From contig OZ252050.1 in the NCBI GenBank assembly GCA_965247975.1, forward strand, positions 1,054,001 to 1,118,000: a DNA stretch of 64,000 nt, given 5' to 3'. This document shows, in pieces, positions 44,967 to 52,892 of the stretch. The position numbers were made by a program, and so were the translations under genes. The notes under the pieces are model-generated. The model did no database searches. It was given only the letters and a program-made list of their open reading frames with translations, and was not told the DNA's origin. The stretch's first letter is position 1. Every line of letters starts with the position of its first letter. This stretch comes from Taishania sp965247975 (lineage in GTDB: Bacteria > Bacteroidota > Bacteroidia > Flavobacteriales_D > Crocinitomicaceae).

Positions 44967-45373
44967 TAGTCAAATATAAATTCAAAAACAGTGAGGATTT
45001 CGTTGTTCACTGATTTTGCAACCGGACAAGTCTTGCTTGCGCGAATTATTTTTTCTCGTTCTTTTTCGTTCCAATTGTTGCCGCGCAAATCCAGTTCAAT
45101 AATAATTTCACCGATTCTTCGTGGATCACTCGCCATTACTTTCGTCACATCTGCTTTTCCTCCAACGAAGGTCAAACCATGGTCGTCACAAAACATCGCA
45201 ACAATCGACAACATGCATGAAGCATAAGCCGTTGCCACTAAATCTGTGGGCGAAAACATTTCTCCTTTCCCTCGGTTGTCTAAAGGTGCATCGGTAAAAA
45301 TTTCTGTCCCAGAACGCAAGTGCGTCGCTTTGGTGCGATAACCGCCTAAATATTCTACGGTGGATGTGCTCAT
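44966..45373 (-). CDS. OsmC family protein
   Basis: 135 residues. A conserved LVATAYASCMLSIVAMFC segment carries the peroxidatic Cys, and the C-terminal motif ASKTCPVAKSV carries the second Cys. OsmC/Ohr proteins reduce organic hydroperoxides. The sequence fits the YhfA/OsmC subgroup more than Ohr. It is the first gene of a two-gene unit with rlmB. Confidence 0.88.
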   Translation of the reverse strand: MSTSTVEYLGGYRTKATHLRSGTEIFTDAPLDNRGKGEMFSPTDLVATAYASCMLSIVAMFCDDHGLTFVGGKADVTKVMASDPRRIGEIIIELDLRGNNWNEKEREKIIRASKTCPVAKSVNNEILTVFEFIFD

Positions 45374-45678
45374 TGAGTTGATTTTGGTGCAAAGATAGGG
45401 AATAAGACTTTAGAAGGTTAAGATTTTATGATGTTAAGACTTTTTTTAATCATATGAATTGCTGCTGACTTTTGTATAAAAAATGGTTTGAAAGTGAAGT
45501 TTAAATTGATTTAAGAAAATCAAATTCTGTTGAGAAAGTCAAATGTTCAATAAATATCTATGTTTGATAAATAGTTAACTTACGACTTTCATTTTACTAT
45601 TCAATCATTTGCTGGTAAGGTTTAAACACAATATCTTTATACTTTGAGAAGCGATATTTAAATTATAAAATGTATTGA
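45374..45678. other. Non-coding gap, start of accessory region
   Basis: A 305-bp AT-rich stretch between the divergent osmC and a small membrane protein gene. It holds imperfect direct repeats of the TTAAGA(C/T)TTT type near 45419-45445. No gene, RNA or clear promoter was recognised. Confidence 0.5.
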
Positions 45679-46188
45679 ATGAAAAATTGGATTTACTTAA
45701 TTATAGCGGTAATTGTTGTATTATTTATTATACTCATTCGACTCAAGCGCAATGAGAGGATAAAGAATAAATTAAAGGAAATTCAAGAAGAACGTCAAAA
45801 TTTATTACTGCAGACTCAACAAAAGGAGAATTTAAGGAATCGTCTTAATAAGAAGGTAAATCTTAATTCTAGATTGTCTTCTACGCTAATTATATCAACA
45901 TTCATCACCGCTTCAATAGGCGCTGGATTTTGGTCATTAGGTAAAATTGATTTAACTTCTTTATTTTTAGGAGTATTATTTATTGAGGCGATAATTGCCA
46001 TTATTTCTCAATTGATCTTGCATAAACCACATGAAGTGAAGTATTACTTAGCTCGCATAGAACCTTATTTTAGAAGTGAAATTTTTGCGAGTCATCCTAA
46101 TTTGGATGGTGAAATTGAAAATGGACATAAAAGAATAGAAATATTAGATTTTCAAATTCATAGATTACAGAGATTGATAACAAATTGA
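45679..46188 (+). CDS. Hypothetical membrane protein with coiled coil
   Basis: 169 residues. An N-terminal membrane helix (about 4-21) is followed by a highly charged coiled coil (about 24-62, KLKEIQEERQNLL), then two more hydrophobic helices (about 69-113) and a soluble tail with a helix ending RIEILDFQIHRLQRL. No family is recognised. Codon use is strongly AT-rich. It has its own terminator and is the first of three unrelated orphan genes upstream of comM. Confidence 0.6.
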   Translation: MKNWIYLIIAVIVVLFIILIRLKRNERIKNKLKEIQEERQNLLLQTQQKENLRNRLNKKVNLNSRLSSTLIISTFITASIGAGFWSLGKIDLTSLFLGVLFIEAIIAIISQLILHKPHEVKYYLARIEPYFRSEIFASHPNLDGEIENGHKRIEILDFQIHRLQRLITN

Positions 46189-46194
46189 CAGAAA

Positions 46195-46236
46195 TAAGGT
46201 ACGTAAAAGGCTAATGAAGTTAGCTTACCTTTTTTT
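46195..46236 (+). terminator. Hairpin terminator
   Basis: Paired AAGGTA/TTACCTT and GCTAA/TTAGC arms end in seven T residues immediately after the small membrane protein gene. Because it abuts the first possible ATG (46237) of the next gene, the later ATG at 46291 is preferred for that gene. Confidence 0.6.
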
Positions 46237-46290
46237 ATGTTCAAATATTTGCACTTACCATACAAAAAGGTTAATTCTAAATTCAAGCTA

Positions 46291-47094
46291 ATGAAACTAA
46301 ACTACGAGAACAAAGGTTCAAATTCAATTTTTCATTTCACGACTATCCAAATAGCTCTTGAATACATATTACCCAATAACAAGTTAAGATTAAATTCGAT
46401 TGTAAATACGAATGACCCTCGCGAAAATAAGTCATTTGGTTTTGGGGCAGAAAATTCAAATTACAGAGGAGATGAGCACGCAATTGAAGACCATACCAAG
46501 TCTGATTTAAAAGTCACGAATGATATAAGAAAAGGTGTTAAGGTGCTTTGTTTTTCTCAAGACTATAAGCATAAACAAGAGTGGTATGATGGATATAATC
46601 TACCTCGCATGTGGGCTCAATATGCAGGGAATCATAAAGGGGTGTGTTTAGAGATAGATAAGGATATATTCTTGGAAGAAAATAAAAAATGTATTGGAGA
46701 AGCTTATTTTAAGAATATTAAATACTGCAATGAAAATGAATATCCTTGGATAGATTTCTCAAGATTGAAAACGCTTGGATATAATAACTACATAACTGAG
46801 TTTAGACAAAAACATCTTGATTACCTTTTTTTTACAAAGTCAATCGATTGGGAAGCCGAACGAGAACTACGACTCTTAAAAATTTCAAAACAAGCGCAAA
46901 AAGTAGAATTTGTTTCTATCAAAAAATCATTAAAAAATGTAATTGTTGGAATTGATTTCAATGAAGTTTATTTGCCTTCTATGGTTGCCCTGATACCTGA
47001 GAAAAAAATCAGTCGGATTATATTAAACTCAGGAGATTTAAAAAGTTTTGAATACAAAGATGAATATTTGAAAAATCTCTGCTTAAAAAAATAA
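46291..47094 (+). CDS. DUF2971 domain protein
   Basis: 267 residues from the ATG at 46291 (MKLNYENKGSNSIFHFTT). A start at 46237 would add 18 residues but touches the preceding terminator. Family hallmarks are FHFTT near the start, NTNDPRENKSFGFG, LCFSQ, and RMWAQYAGNHKGVCLEID in the middle. DUF2971 proteins occur widely in accessory and defence-rich regions; no activity is established. It stands alone among small orphan genes in a variable segment. Confidence 0.8.
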   Translation: MKLNYENKGSNSIFHFTTIQIALEYILPNNKLRLNSIVNTNDPRENKSFGFGAENSNYRGDEHAIEDHTKSDLKVTNDIRKGVKVLCFSQDYKHKQEWYDGYNLPRMWAQYAGNHKGVCLEIDKDIFLEENKKCIGEAYFKNIKYCNENEYPWIDFSRLKTLGYNNYITEFRQKHLDYLFFTKSIDWEAERELRLLKISKQAQKVEFVSIKKSLKNVIVGIDFNEVYLPSMVALIPEKKISRIILNSGDLKSFEYKDEYLKNLCLKK

Positions 47095-47429
47095 TTTGCA
47101 TCAATAATCACATCTAACGTTAAAAGATAAAATCAAGCAGATGTATTTATTCTTGAATTGGACTAAGTTGGCATTAAGTTAAATCATTACTATAACTTTG
47201 TCCGAGGCGCTCGAAGACAAAGCGATATTAAAAAGCTCGTCTTGAATTATTTACTTTGAATTTAATTTACTATTTTTATTGAATCGGTAAACATGTTACT
47301 ATGTAACAACGTTGTGGCGATGTGATAAAGGAATGAAATATGGGTGTACTTTTTGTAAAAAAGACCATTGCGACCCTGAAAATATGAAGTGATTTCACTT
47401 TTAATTATAGAACTTTTTTTTTGATTCGA
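47095..47429. other. Non-coding gap with a strong bulged hairpin
   Basis: 335 bp without a gene. It contains a GC-rich hairpin (47196-47222, arms CTTTGTC-CGAG and CTCG-AA-GACAAAG, with a two-base AA bulge and a 3-nt loop) that stands out from the AT-rich surroundings. No T run follows directly, so it is not a typical terminator. A smaller GTTAC/GTAAC hairpin lies near 47295. Confidence 0.5.
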
Positions 47430-47951
47430 ATGTCAAATATCACTTTTATACTAAGCACCATTTTTAGCGTTTTTGCCCTGATATTGGGTGTCCTTAATCT
47501 ATACTTATTCTATAAAAATAGGCTAAATAATCATAGCGTTCATATCTACGCCAGACAACTTGATATACTCGACGCGTACCATAGGAAATTATTGGAACTC
47601 GAAAATATTTTAATAGATGTTGAAATAGAATTGGATGAAGATGACAGATCAGAACAAGAAATTGATAGAGTAACCAAAAAAGCTGAAAAATTATTTTGGA
47701 AACTTAACGATGTTTTGAATGCAGGAGCTATTTTTCTTAGTCAGAATTTAGAAAAAGATCTTCATACTTTTACTGCTCAAATAAATATAATTTTTAAGAA
47801 AATTAAAGAAAGAAACATCACTGAGGATGATTTTCTTAATCTCACAGATGAAATAGCTGATTTAGAGGATAGGATTCGGGAGGAAATTGGTCTTGATAAA
47901 CTTTCAAATGAAACGAAAATGTTATTAAAATCCCATAGAAATAGAAACTAA
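47430..47951 (+). CDS. Hypothetical membrane-anchored coiled-coil protein
   Basis: 173 residues from the ATG at 47430 (MSNITFILSTIFSVFALILG). One N-terminal membrane helix (about 4-27) is followed by an acidic, mostly helical cytoplasmic or periplasmic domain with strong coiled-coil character (EVELDEDDRSEQEID-like region, IADLEDRIREEI). No family is recognised. It shares the N-terminal helix plus coiled-coil layout with the gene at 45679 but no clear sequence similarity. Confidence 0.6.
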   Translation: MSNITFILSTIFSVFALILGVLNLYLFYKNRLNNHSVHIYARQLDILDAYHRKLLELENILIDVEIELDEDDRSEQEIDRVTKKAEKLFWKLNDVLNAGAIFLSQNLEKDLHTFTAQINIIFKKIKERNITEDDFLNLTDEIADLEDRIREEIGLDKLSNETKMLLKSHRNRN

Positions 47952-48289
47952 CTTCGCATATTGTAACGTTCAATATTACAACGTTTTAACGGTGAAATTT
48001 CAGTTTTTTACACCTTTAAAATGAAGCTCATGAAAACAAAAAAAGGTACAACAGGATCTTTTGACAGTCAAAATTAAAAAATATGGAAAATAAAGTCCTA
48101 GTAAATGCTTTTGGTTTGCTTCCAATTTTTCTAATAGGCCGGCAAAATTAAAGACGTTTTTTTGGATAAAGTGCGGTATGTCACAGTTATTTAATTTCCC
48201 TAAATTTATTTGAACTAAACAAGTACCACTTTATTACTAAATCCCCTTCCATCTTTTATAAATATCATGATTTGTTCAAAAAATTTTGA
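47952..48289. other. Non-coding gap before the comM duplication
   Basis: 338 bp of AT-rich DNA. Only very short open frames are present (for example a 22-codon frame near 48083). An AACGTT-rich stretch lies at 47965-47995. Nothing else was recognised. Confidence 0.5.
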
Positions 48290-48472
48290 CAAAAAAACTT
48301 GCATCCAAACCAACTTTTTCACTATCGTAATGTGAAATTTTAATTTAAAACCTACCGACATGTTAGTAAAAACCTACAGCAGTTCTGTGATTGGCATCGA
48401 TGCCACAACAATTACCATTGAAGTAAATTTGGGACAAGGAATCAATTTTTTTCTTGTTGGATTGCCTGATTC
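48290..48472 (+). repeat. Direct repeat, upstream copy of the comM promoter and 5' end
   Basis: 183 bp nearly identical to 49033-49215, offset exactly 743 bp. I count five differences: three in the untranslated part and two in codons, both silent (TTG/TTA, CCT/CCC). It covers 70 bp upstream of comM and its first 38 codons. Confidence 0.9.
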
Positions 48473-48512
48473 TAAAAGGCATTTCATTTGTAAACAGCCC
48501 TGTTATGGGTAA
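48360..48512 (+). pseudogene. Truncated duplicate of the comM 5' end
   Basis: The frame matches the first 38 residues of intact ComM (MLVKTYSSSVIGIDATTIT onward to LVGLPDS). It then leaves the repeat and ends after 12 unrelated codons at 48512, giving 50 residues. It lacks the Walker motifs and cannot be a functional ComM. It keeps the same upstream 70 bp, so it may be transcribed. Confidence 0.85.
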
Positions 48513-48753
48513 CAATCACGATCGATGTTACTTTTCTTATTAAGTGCATTCTAGTAGCATGTAAAACAAATAGGCAAGTTTAGCAGATGATAACAAATGG
48601 AACAAACAAGTCAAATACGGGATGACAAATGTTTGAGTTCTGAAAGTTATCTCCTGAAATTGCCAAACAAAATATGTGGAGACCAGAAACCATTTTAAAA
48701 ACGGGGCGAAACCGAAAAGCCACAAGAGTAGGTCTAAATTAAATCAAATCAAA

Positions 48754-48930
48754 ATGAAACAATTAGCATTTATTTCAGGAGCAGTATCGATTTCTTTAAC
48801 GGCAATTGGTATTTTATTTAAAATCATGCATTGGCCAGGAGCCAATATACTATTAGTGCTGGGACTTGGACTTTTTGCAATTCTCTTCGTACCTAGCGTA
48901 GCAAAATTTTCATTCAACAAAACCAAATAA
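48754..48930 (+). CDS. Small membrane protein with GldL-like HWPGA segment
   Basis: 58 residues from the ATG at 48754. Two hydrophobic helices (about 5-20 and 30-50) frame the loop FKIMHWPGAN. This helix-HWPGA-helix block resembles the N-terminal membrane part of the gliding/T9SS motor protein GldL and occurs as small stand-alone proteins in Bacteroidota. The cytoplasmic domain of GldL is absent. It lies between the two copies of the comM 5' end. A longer reading from 48676 uses an unlikely basic leader. Confidence 0.6.
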   Translation: MKQLAFISGAVSISLTAIGILFKIMHWPGANILLVLGLGLFAILFVPSVAKFSFNKTK

Positions 48931-48953
48931 TATTTCTGACTTTATGGACTTTT

Positions 48954-48988
48954 CAAGCGGACGGACTTTAATATTAGACCGTTCGCTT
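48954..48988 (+). terminator. Hairpin after the small GldL-like gene
   Basis: AAGCGGACGG and CCGTTCGCTT pair over 10 bp (one G-T) around a 14-nt loop, 24 nt after the stop. The following bases are only moderately T-rich, so terminator strength is uncertain. Confidence 0.5.
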
Positions 48989-49032
48989 ATTTGATTTGCT
49001 TTTAGATCCTGTCATCTCCGCCAAAAAAATCC

Positions 49033-49215
49033 CAAAAAAACTTGCATCCAAATCAACTTTTTCACTATCTTAATGTGAAATTTTAATTTAAAACCTACCA
49101 ACATGTTAGTAAAAACCTACAGCAGTTCTGTGATTGGCATCGATGCCACAACAATTACCATTGAAGTAAATTTGGGACAAGGAATCAATTTTTTTCTTGT
49201 TGGATTACCCGATTC
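49033..49215 (+). repeat. Direct repeat, downstream copy (promoter and 5' end of intact comM)
   Basis: Second copy of the 183-bp repeat. This copy continues into the full comM reading frame. Confidence 0.9.
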
Positions 49216-50641
49216 GGCGGTCAAAGAAAGTCATTTGAGGATCAAGGCCGCATTTACAAATAACAACTTGAAATTTCCAGGAAAGGAAGTGACCATCAAT
49301 ATGGCTCCTGCGGATATTCGCAAAGAAGGATCTGTTTTTGATTTGCCCATAGCGGCTGGAGTTTTGGCCGTTAGTGAACAAGTTTCTCCCGTGCATTTGG
49401 AAGAATATGTGATGGTTGGCGAACTTTCGCTCGATGGAAAACTGAATCCGCTCAAGGGAATTTTGCCCATCGCCTTACAAGCCAAAAAAGAAGGATTCAA
49501 AGGGCTTATTCTTCCGAAAGAAAATGCCATCGAAGCTGCAGTGGTGGAAGGATTGGAAATTTATGGTGCGGAAACACTTATGGAAGTGGTGCAATTCCTA
49601 AACGATGAGGTTCCGATTGATCGAACGGTTGTTGATTTGGACTTGGAATTTACCAAAACACTCAACGATTTTGAAGTCGATTTTAAAGATGTGAAAGGTC
49701 AACAAAAAATCAAACGGGCATTTGAAATCGCCGCTTCTGGTGGACATAATGTGATTTTAATTGGTCCTCCAGGTGCTGGAAAATCCATGCTTGCCAAACG
49801 TTTTTCTACGATTTTACCACCGATGAGTTTGGAAGAAGCTTTGGAAACGACTAAGATTCATAGCGTTGCAGGAAAAGTGAAAGATGCGAAAGGACTAATT
49901 ACCCAAAGACCTTTTCGAAAACCGCACCATTCCATTTCGGATACCGCGCTCGTTGGTGGAGGAGGATATCCACAACCGGGAGAATTTTCGTTGGCGCACA
50001 ATGGCGTCTTATTTTTAGATGAATTGCCAGAATTTAAGCGTTCAGCCTTGGAAGTCATGCGTCAACCATTGGAGGATCGTGTCGTGACCATTTCTAGAGC
50101 AAAATATACCATTGATTTCCCTGCTGGCGTGATGTTGGTTGGAGCCATGAATCCTTGTCCGTGTGGGTATTTCAATCATCCTGAGAAGGAATGTTCCTGC
50201 AAACCTTGGGCGGTGCGACAATACTTGAACAAAATTTCAGGACCGCTTCTCGATCGCATTGATTTGCACATCGAGGTAACTCCAGTTTCATTCGACGAAT
50301 TGGCAGATGAAGAACAAGGGGAGGGAAGTCAACAAATCCGAGAGCGCGTGGTGAATGCTCGTTTATTTCAAAATGCTCGTTTTGTTGAAAGTTCTGGCGT
50401 TCATTGTAACGCTCAAATGGGAAGTCGGGATTTGAAAAAATTCTGTCAAATCGATGAAGGCGGAAAAGCCATTTTGAAAACGGCCATGGATCGCATGGGA
50501 CTTTCGGCTCGAGCGTATGATCGCATTCTGAAAGTAGCGAGAACCATTGCAGATTTGGAGGCTTCTGCGCAAATTCAAATCAATCACTTAGCTGAGGCCA
50601 TTCAGTATCGAAGTTTGGATCGAGAAGGGTGGGGGAGTTGA
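49103..50641 (+). CDS. comM: ComM/YifB-family Mg-chelatase-like AAA+ ATPase
   Basis: 512 residues. The N-terminal ChlI-like domain (about 20-140, SSVIGIDATTITIEV, INMAPADIRKEGSVFDLPIA) precedes the AAA+ core with Walker A GPPGAGKS (about 221-228), Walker B LFLDELPEF, and the MNPCPCGYF segment with Cys residues that continue as HPEKECSC. The C-terminal Mg-chelatase domain ends near 510. ComM is a hexameric helicase that promotes branch migration during natural transformation. Its promoter and first 38 codons are duplicated 743 bp upstream. The next gene starts 164 bp downstream. Confidence 0.93.
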   Translation: MLVKTYSSSVIGIDATTITIEVNLGQGINFFLVGLPDSAVKESHLRIKAAFTNNNLKFPGKEVTINMAPADIRKEGSVFDLPIAAGVLAVSEQVSPVHLEEYVMVGELSLDGKLNPLKGILPIALQAKKEGFKGLILPKENAIEAAVVEGLEIYGAETLMEVVQFLNDEVPIDRTVVDLDLEFTKTLNDFEVDFKDVKGQQKIKRAFEIAASGGHNVILIGPPGAGKSMLAKRFSTILPPMSLEEALETTKIHSVAGKVKDAKGLITQRPFRKPHHSISDTALVGGGGYPQPGEFSLAHNGVLFLDELPEFKRSALEVMRQPLEDRVVTISRAKYTIDFPAGVMLVGAMNPCPCGYFNHPEKECSCKPWAVRQYLNKISGPLLDRIDLHIEVTPVSFDELADEEQGEGSQQIRERVVNARLFQNARFVESSGVHCNAQMGSRDLKKFCQIDEGGKAILKTAMDRMGLSARAYDRILKVARTIADLEASAQIQINHLAEAIQYRSLDREGWGS

Positions 50642-50701
50642 TTTTATTTGCCACTCTTCCAATGGACGTGTGCCATTACTCTTCATACACTTATCATTTT
50701 C

Positions 50702-50718
50702 ATCCGTGCGTCCGCGGC
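50702..50718. repeat. Degenerate end of the GCCACGGAT palindromic element
   Basis: ATCCGTGCGTCCGCGGC differs at two positions from the right end of the elements at 51188 onward. A weak left-end-like sequence (TTTGCCACTCTTCC) lies near 50646. It places a decayed element end just upstream of the GxxExxY gene. Confidence 0.6.
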
Positions 50719-50804
50719 AATTTTGTTTACTTCAAACAAAAATTTCGATTAAAAAACACTTGATAATCTTCAACATATATTAAACATTAAAACAACTCTT
50801 TTTT

Positions 50805-51176
50805 ATGACTTTAATAAATCAAAATGAAACATATAAAATCATTGGTGCCTGCATGGAAGTTCATTCCATTTTAGGGTCTGGATTTTTAGAAGTAGTTTAC
50901 AAAGATGCACTTGAAATTGAGTTACAGAAACGTAATATTCCATTCACCCGCGAAATGAAGTACGAAGTAAATTACAAAGGAATACTCTTGAATCATAATT
51001 TCTTTGCCGATTTTGTTGTTTTTGGGACAATAATTCTTGAAATTAAATGTTTGAAAAACATCAATGATGTTCATATAGCGCAAGCGATAAATTATTTGAA
51101 AGTTTCATCCAATAGAGTGGCATTAGTAATCAATTTTGGAGAAGAAAGACTGGTGCATAAAAGAATCATTCTTTAG
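50805..51176 (+). CDS. GxxExxY protein
   Basis: 123 residues, the usual length of this family, with the naming motif GFLEVVY (G26, E29, Y32). Further along, ADFVVFGTIILEIKCLK has a PD-(D/E)XK-like arrangement (D69, E79, K81), so a nuclease-like fold is plausible. The biological role is unknown. The gene is directly followed (12 nt) by the first of four tandem palindromic elements and preceded by a degenerate element end, so it is enclosed by these repeats. Confidence 0.88.
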   Translation: MTLINQNETYKIIGACMEVHSILGSGFLEVVYKDALEIELQKRNIPFTREMKYEVNYKGILLNHNFFADFVVFGTIILEIKCLKNINDVHIAQAINYLKVSSNRVALVINFGEERLVHKRIIL

Positions 51177-51187
51177 CACGTTTTTTT

Positions 51188-52135
51188 GCCACGGATGCAC
51201 GGATAAATTGTTTCGTAATAAATAAGCTTGGTTAAAATTACACTGATTATTTCGATACATCGAAAAAAGAAGTCCGTTGAATGCTTGCATTCAAAATCCG
51301 TGACATCAAAATGTGTATGGTTTTCATTTTCATCCGTGTATCCGTGGCAAAATTTTTCTTCCATCAAATTGTAGAAGTAAATAAACTATTCGATATGTTA
51401 TTGATTGTTGCTGTTTCAATTTATAAGGTTTAGAGAGGTCATATTTTTTGCCACGTATGCACGGATAAGTTGTTTTGTAAAAAATAAGCTTGGTTAAAAT
51501 TACACTGATTATTTCGATACATCGAAAAAAGAAGTCCGTTGAATGCTTGCATTCAAAATCCGTGACATCAAAATGTGTATGGTTTTCATTTTCATCCGTG
51601 CATCCGTGGCAAAATTTTTCTTCTATCAAATTGTAGAAGTAAATAAACTATTCGATATGCTATTGATTGTTGCTGTTTCAATTTAATAGGTTTGGAGAGG
51701 TCATATTTTTTGCCACGGATGCACGGATAAGTTGTTTTGTAAAAAATAAGCTTGGTTAAAATTAAACTGATTATTTCGATACATCGAAAACAGAAGTTCG
51801 TTGAATGCTTGTATTCAATATCTGTGACATCAAAATGTGTATGCTTTTCATTTTCATCCGTGCATCCGTGGCATAATATTTCGCACAACACATTGTAGAA
51901 GTAAATAAACTATTCGATATGCTATTGATTGTTGCTGTTTCAATTTAATAGGTTTGGAGAGGTTATAATTTTTGCCACGGATGCACGGATAAGTTGTTTC
52001 TTAAAAAATAAGCTTGGTCAAAATTACACTGACTATTTTCAATACGTCGAAAATTGAACTTATTGAATGCTTGCATTCAATATCTGTGAAATTGGCTAGA
52101 GCGCATTTTCTCATTTTCATCCGTGTATCCGTGGC
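51188..52135. repeat. Tandem array of four palindromic elements, 262-bp period
   Basis: Elements start at 51188, 51450, 51712 and 51974 (exact 262-bp spacing); each is about 161 bp and is followed by a near-identical spacer of about 101 bp. Ends are GCCACGGATGCACGGAT and its complement, with one or two changes in some copies. Each element holds two internal hairpins, for example 51250-51265 (TTTCGAT AC ATCGAAA) and 51277-51294 (TTGAATGC TT GCATTCAA), and an internal ATCCGTG. The 1-kb stretch between the GxxExxY gene and 52183 holds nothing else. Minus-strand ORFs of about 99 codons here are by-products of the repetition. Confidence 0.92.
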
Positions 52136-52182
52136 AAAATATTATGATATAATTTTCGTTTCCGTTCTATCAAACTTACAAA

Positions 52183-52853
52183 ATGAAAAAAAACGCACTT
52201 CTACTTATATTTTTAAGTCTTACACTTTCTGCTTTTTGCCAAGAATCTGAAACAACGAGGAAAAAAAAAGATCGATTAACGAAGCTTGATTACATAAAAG
52301 TTGAACCAACACAGCTGGTGAATTTGGAATTGGGAGCCCATTATGAGCATAATTTCAATGGAATGTTCAGTGCTGGCGTTTCGGCCGGAGTGAACAAAGC
52401 GGGCATCATGGACATTTCCTTTTTCGGTAAACCATACTTTGACGATTATTCAAATACTTCGCATGCTAAAAAATGGGGATATCATTTTGGAGGTTTTCTT
52501 CGATTATATTTAAAGCCGCATGTTGGACCAACAGGATTTTTCATCGAAGGTGAGATGCGTTACAAAACATGGTATAAAGATGAACTTGATCTTTCTCACT
52601 CCTTTTCAAACGCCAAGTTAGATTAGCGCTAGAAGACATTCAGTTGATTCCAAAAGTTGGATGGGTTCCGAACAGAAAACATTGGTTTGAAATGTACGTT
52701 GGTCTTTCGGTGAACCAAACATCTGGTACAATTAAAGGGTCAAAATGGGTTGGAAGTGGCTATGGCGAAAATGGCAGTGCATTTGTGAGTGTCGATGAAA
52801 ACGTTGATAGGGTGAGCTATAGACCTAAACTTGGTTTCAGTTTTTGTTTTTAA
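52183..52853 (+). pseudogene. Frameshifted copy of an exported beta-rich protein
   Basis: The first part (52183-52626) encodes a signal peptide (ends SAFCQ) and KVEPTQLVNLELGAHYEH, YFHF-like strands, and stops after SFSNAKLD. The second part, in another frame, restores VRLALEDIQLIPKVGWVPNR and runs to SYRPKLGFSFCF at 52853. Comparison with the intact neighbour (52893) places a single frameshift around 52600-52620. Together the parts cover the whole paralogue, so this is a recently inactivated gene or a sequencing error. Confidence 0.8.
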
Positions 52854-52892
52854 ATTTATGCTAATATACATCTTTAAAGGTTCCTTCATGTC

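Noticed and set aside
47105..47190. attC-like integron site (ATCTAAC ... GTTAAAT)
   Set aside because: The outer boxes resemble attC ends, but the sequence between them does not fold back on itself and no integrase gene is in the window.
48540..48725. Minus-strand 61-codon ORF between the comM copies
   Set aside because: It has no recognisable start context and no family; it lies antisense to the region before the small GldL-like gene and contains an unlikely residue composition.
49103..50641. comM considered as a disrupted gene
   Set aside because: The reading frame at 49103-50641 is complete with all AAA+ motifs; only the extra upstream copy is truncated.
51173..51891. Three minus-strand ORFs of 64-99 codons with nearly the same sequence
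   Set aside because: They arise because a 262-bp unit repeats in tandem. Since 262 is not a multiple of 3, each lies in a different frame and spans element borders; no start or ribosome signal is shared.
51188..52135. Possible CRISPR array
   Set aside because: Units are 161 bp with 101-bp spacers that are nearly identical to each other; a CRISPR has short repeats and unique spacers. No cas gene is present.
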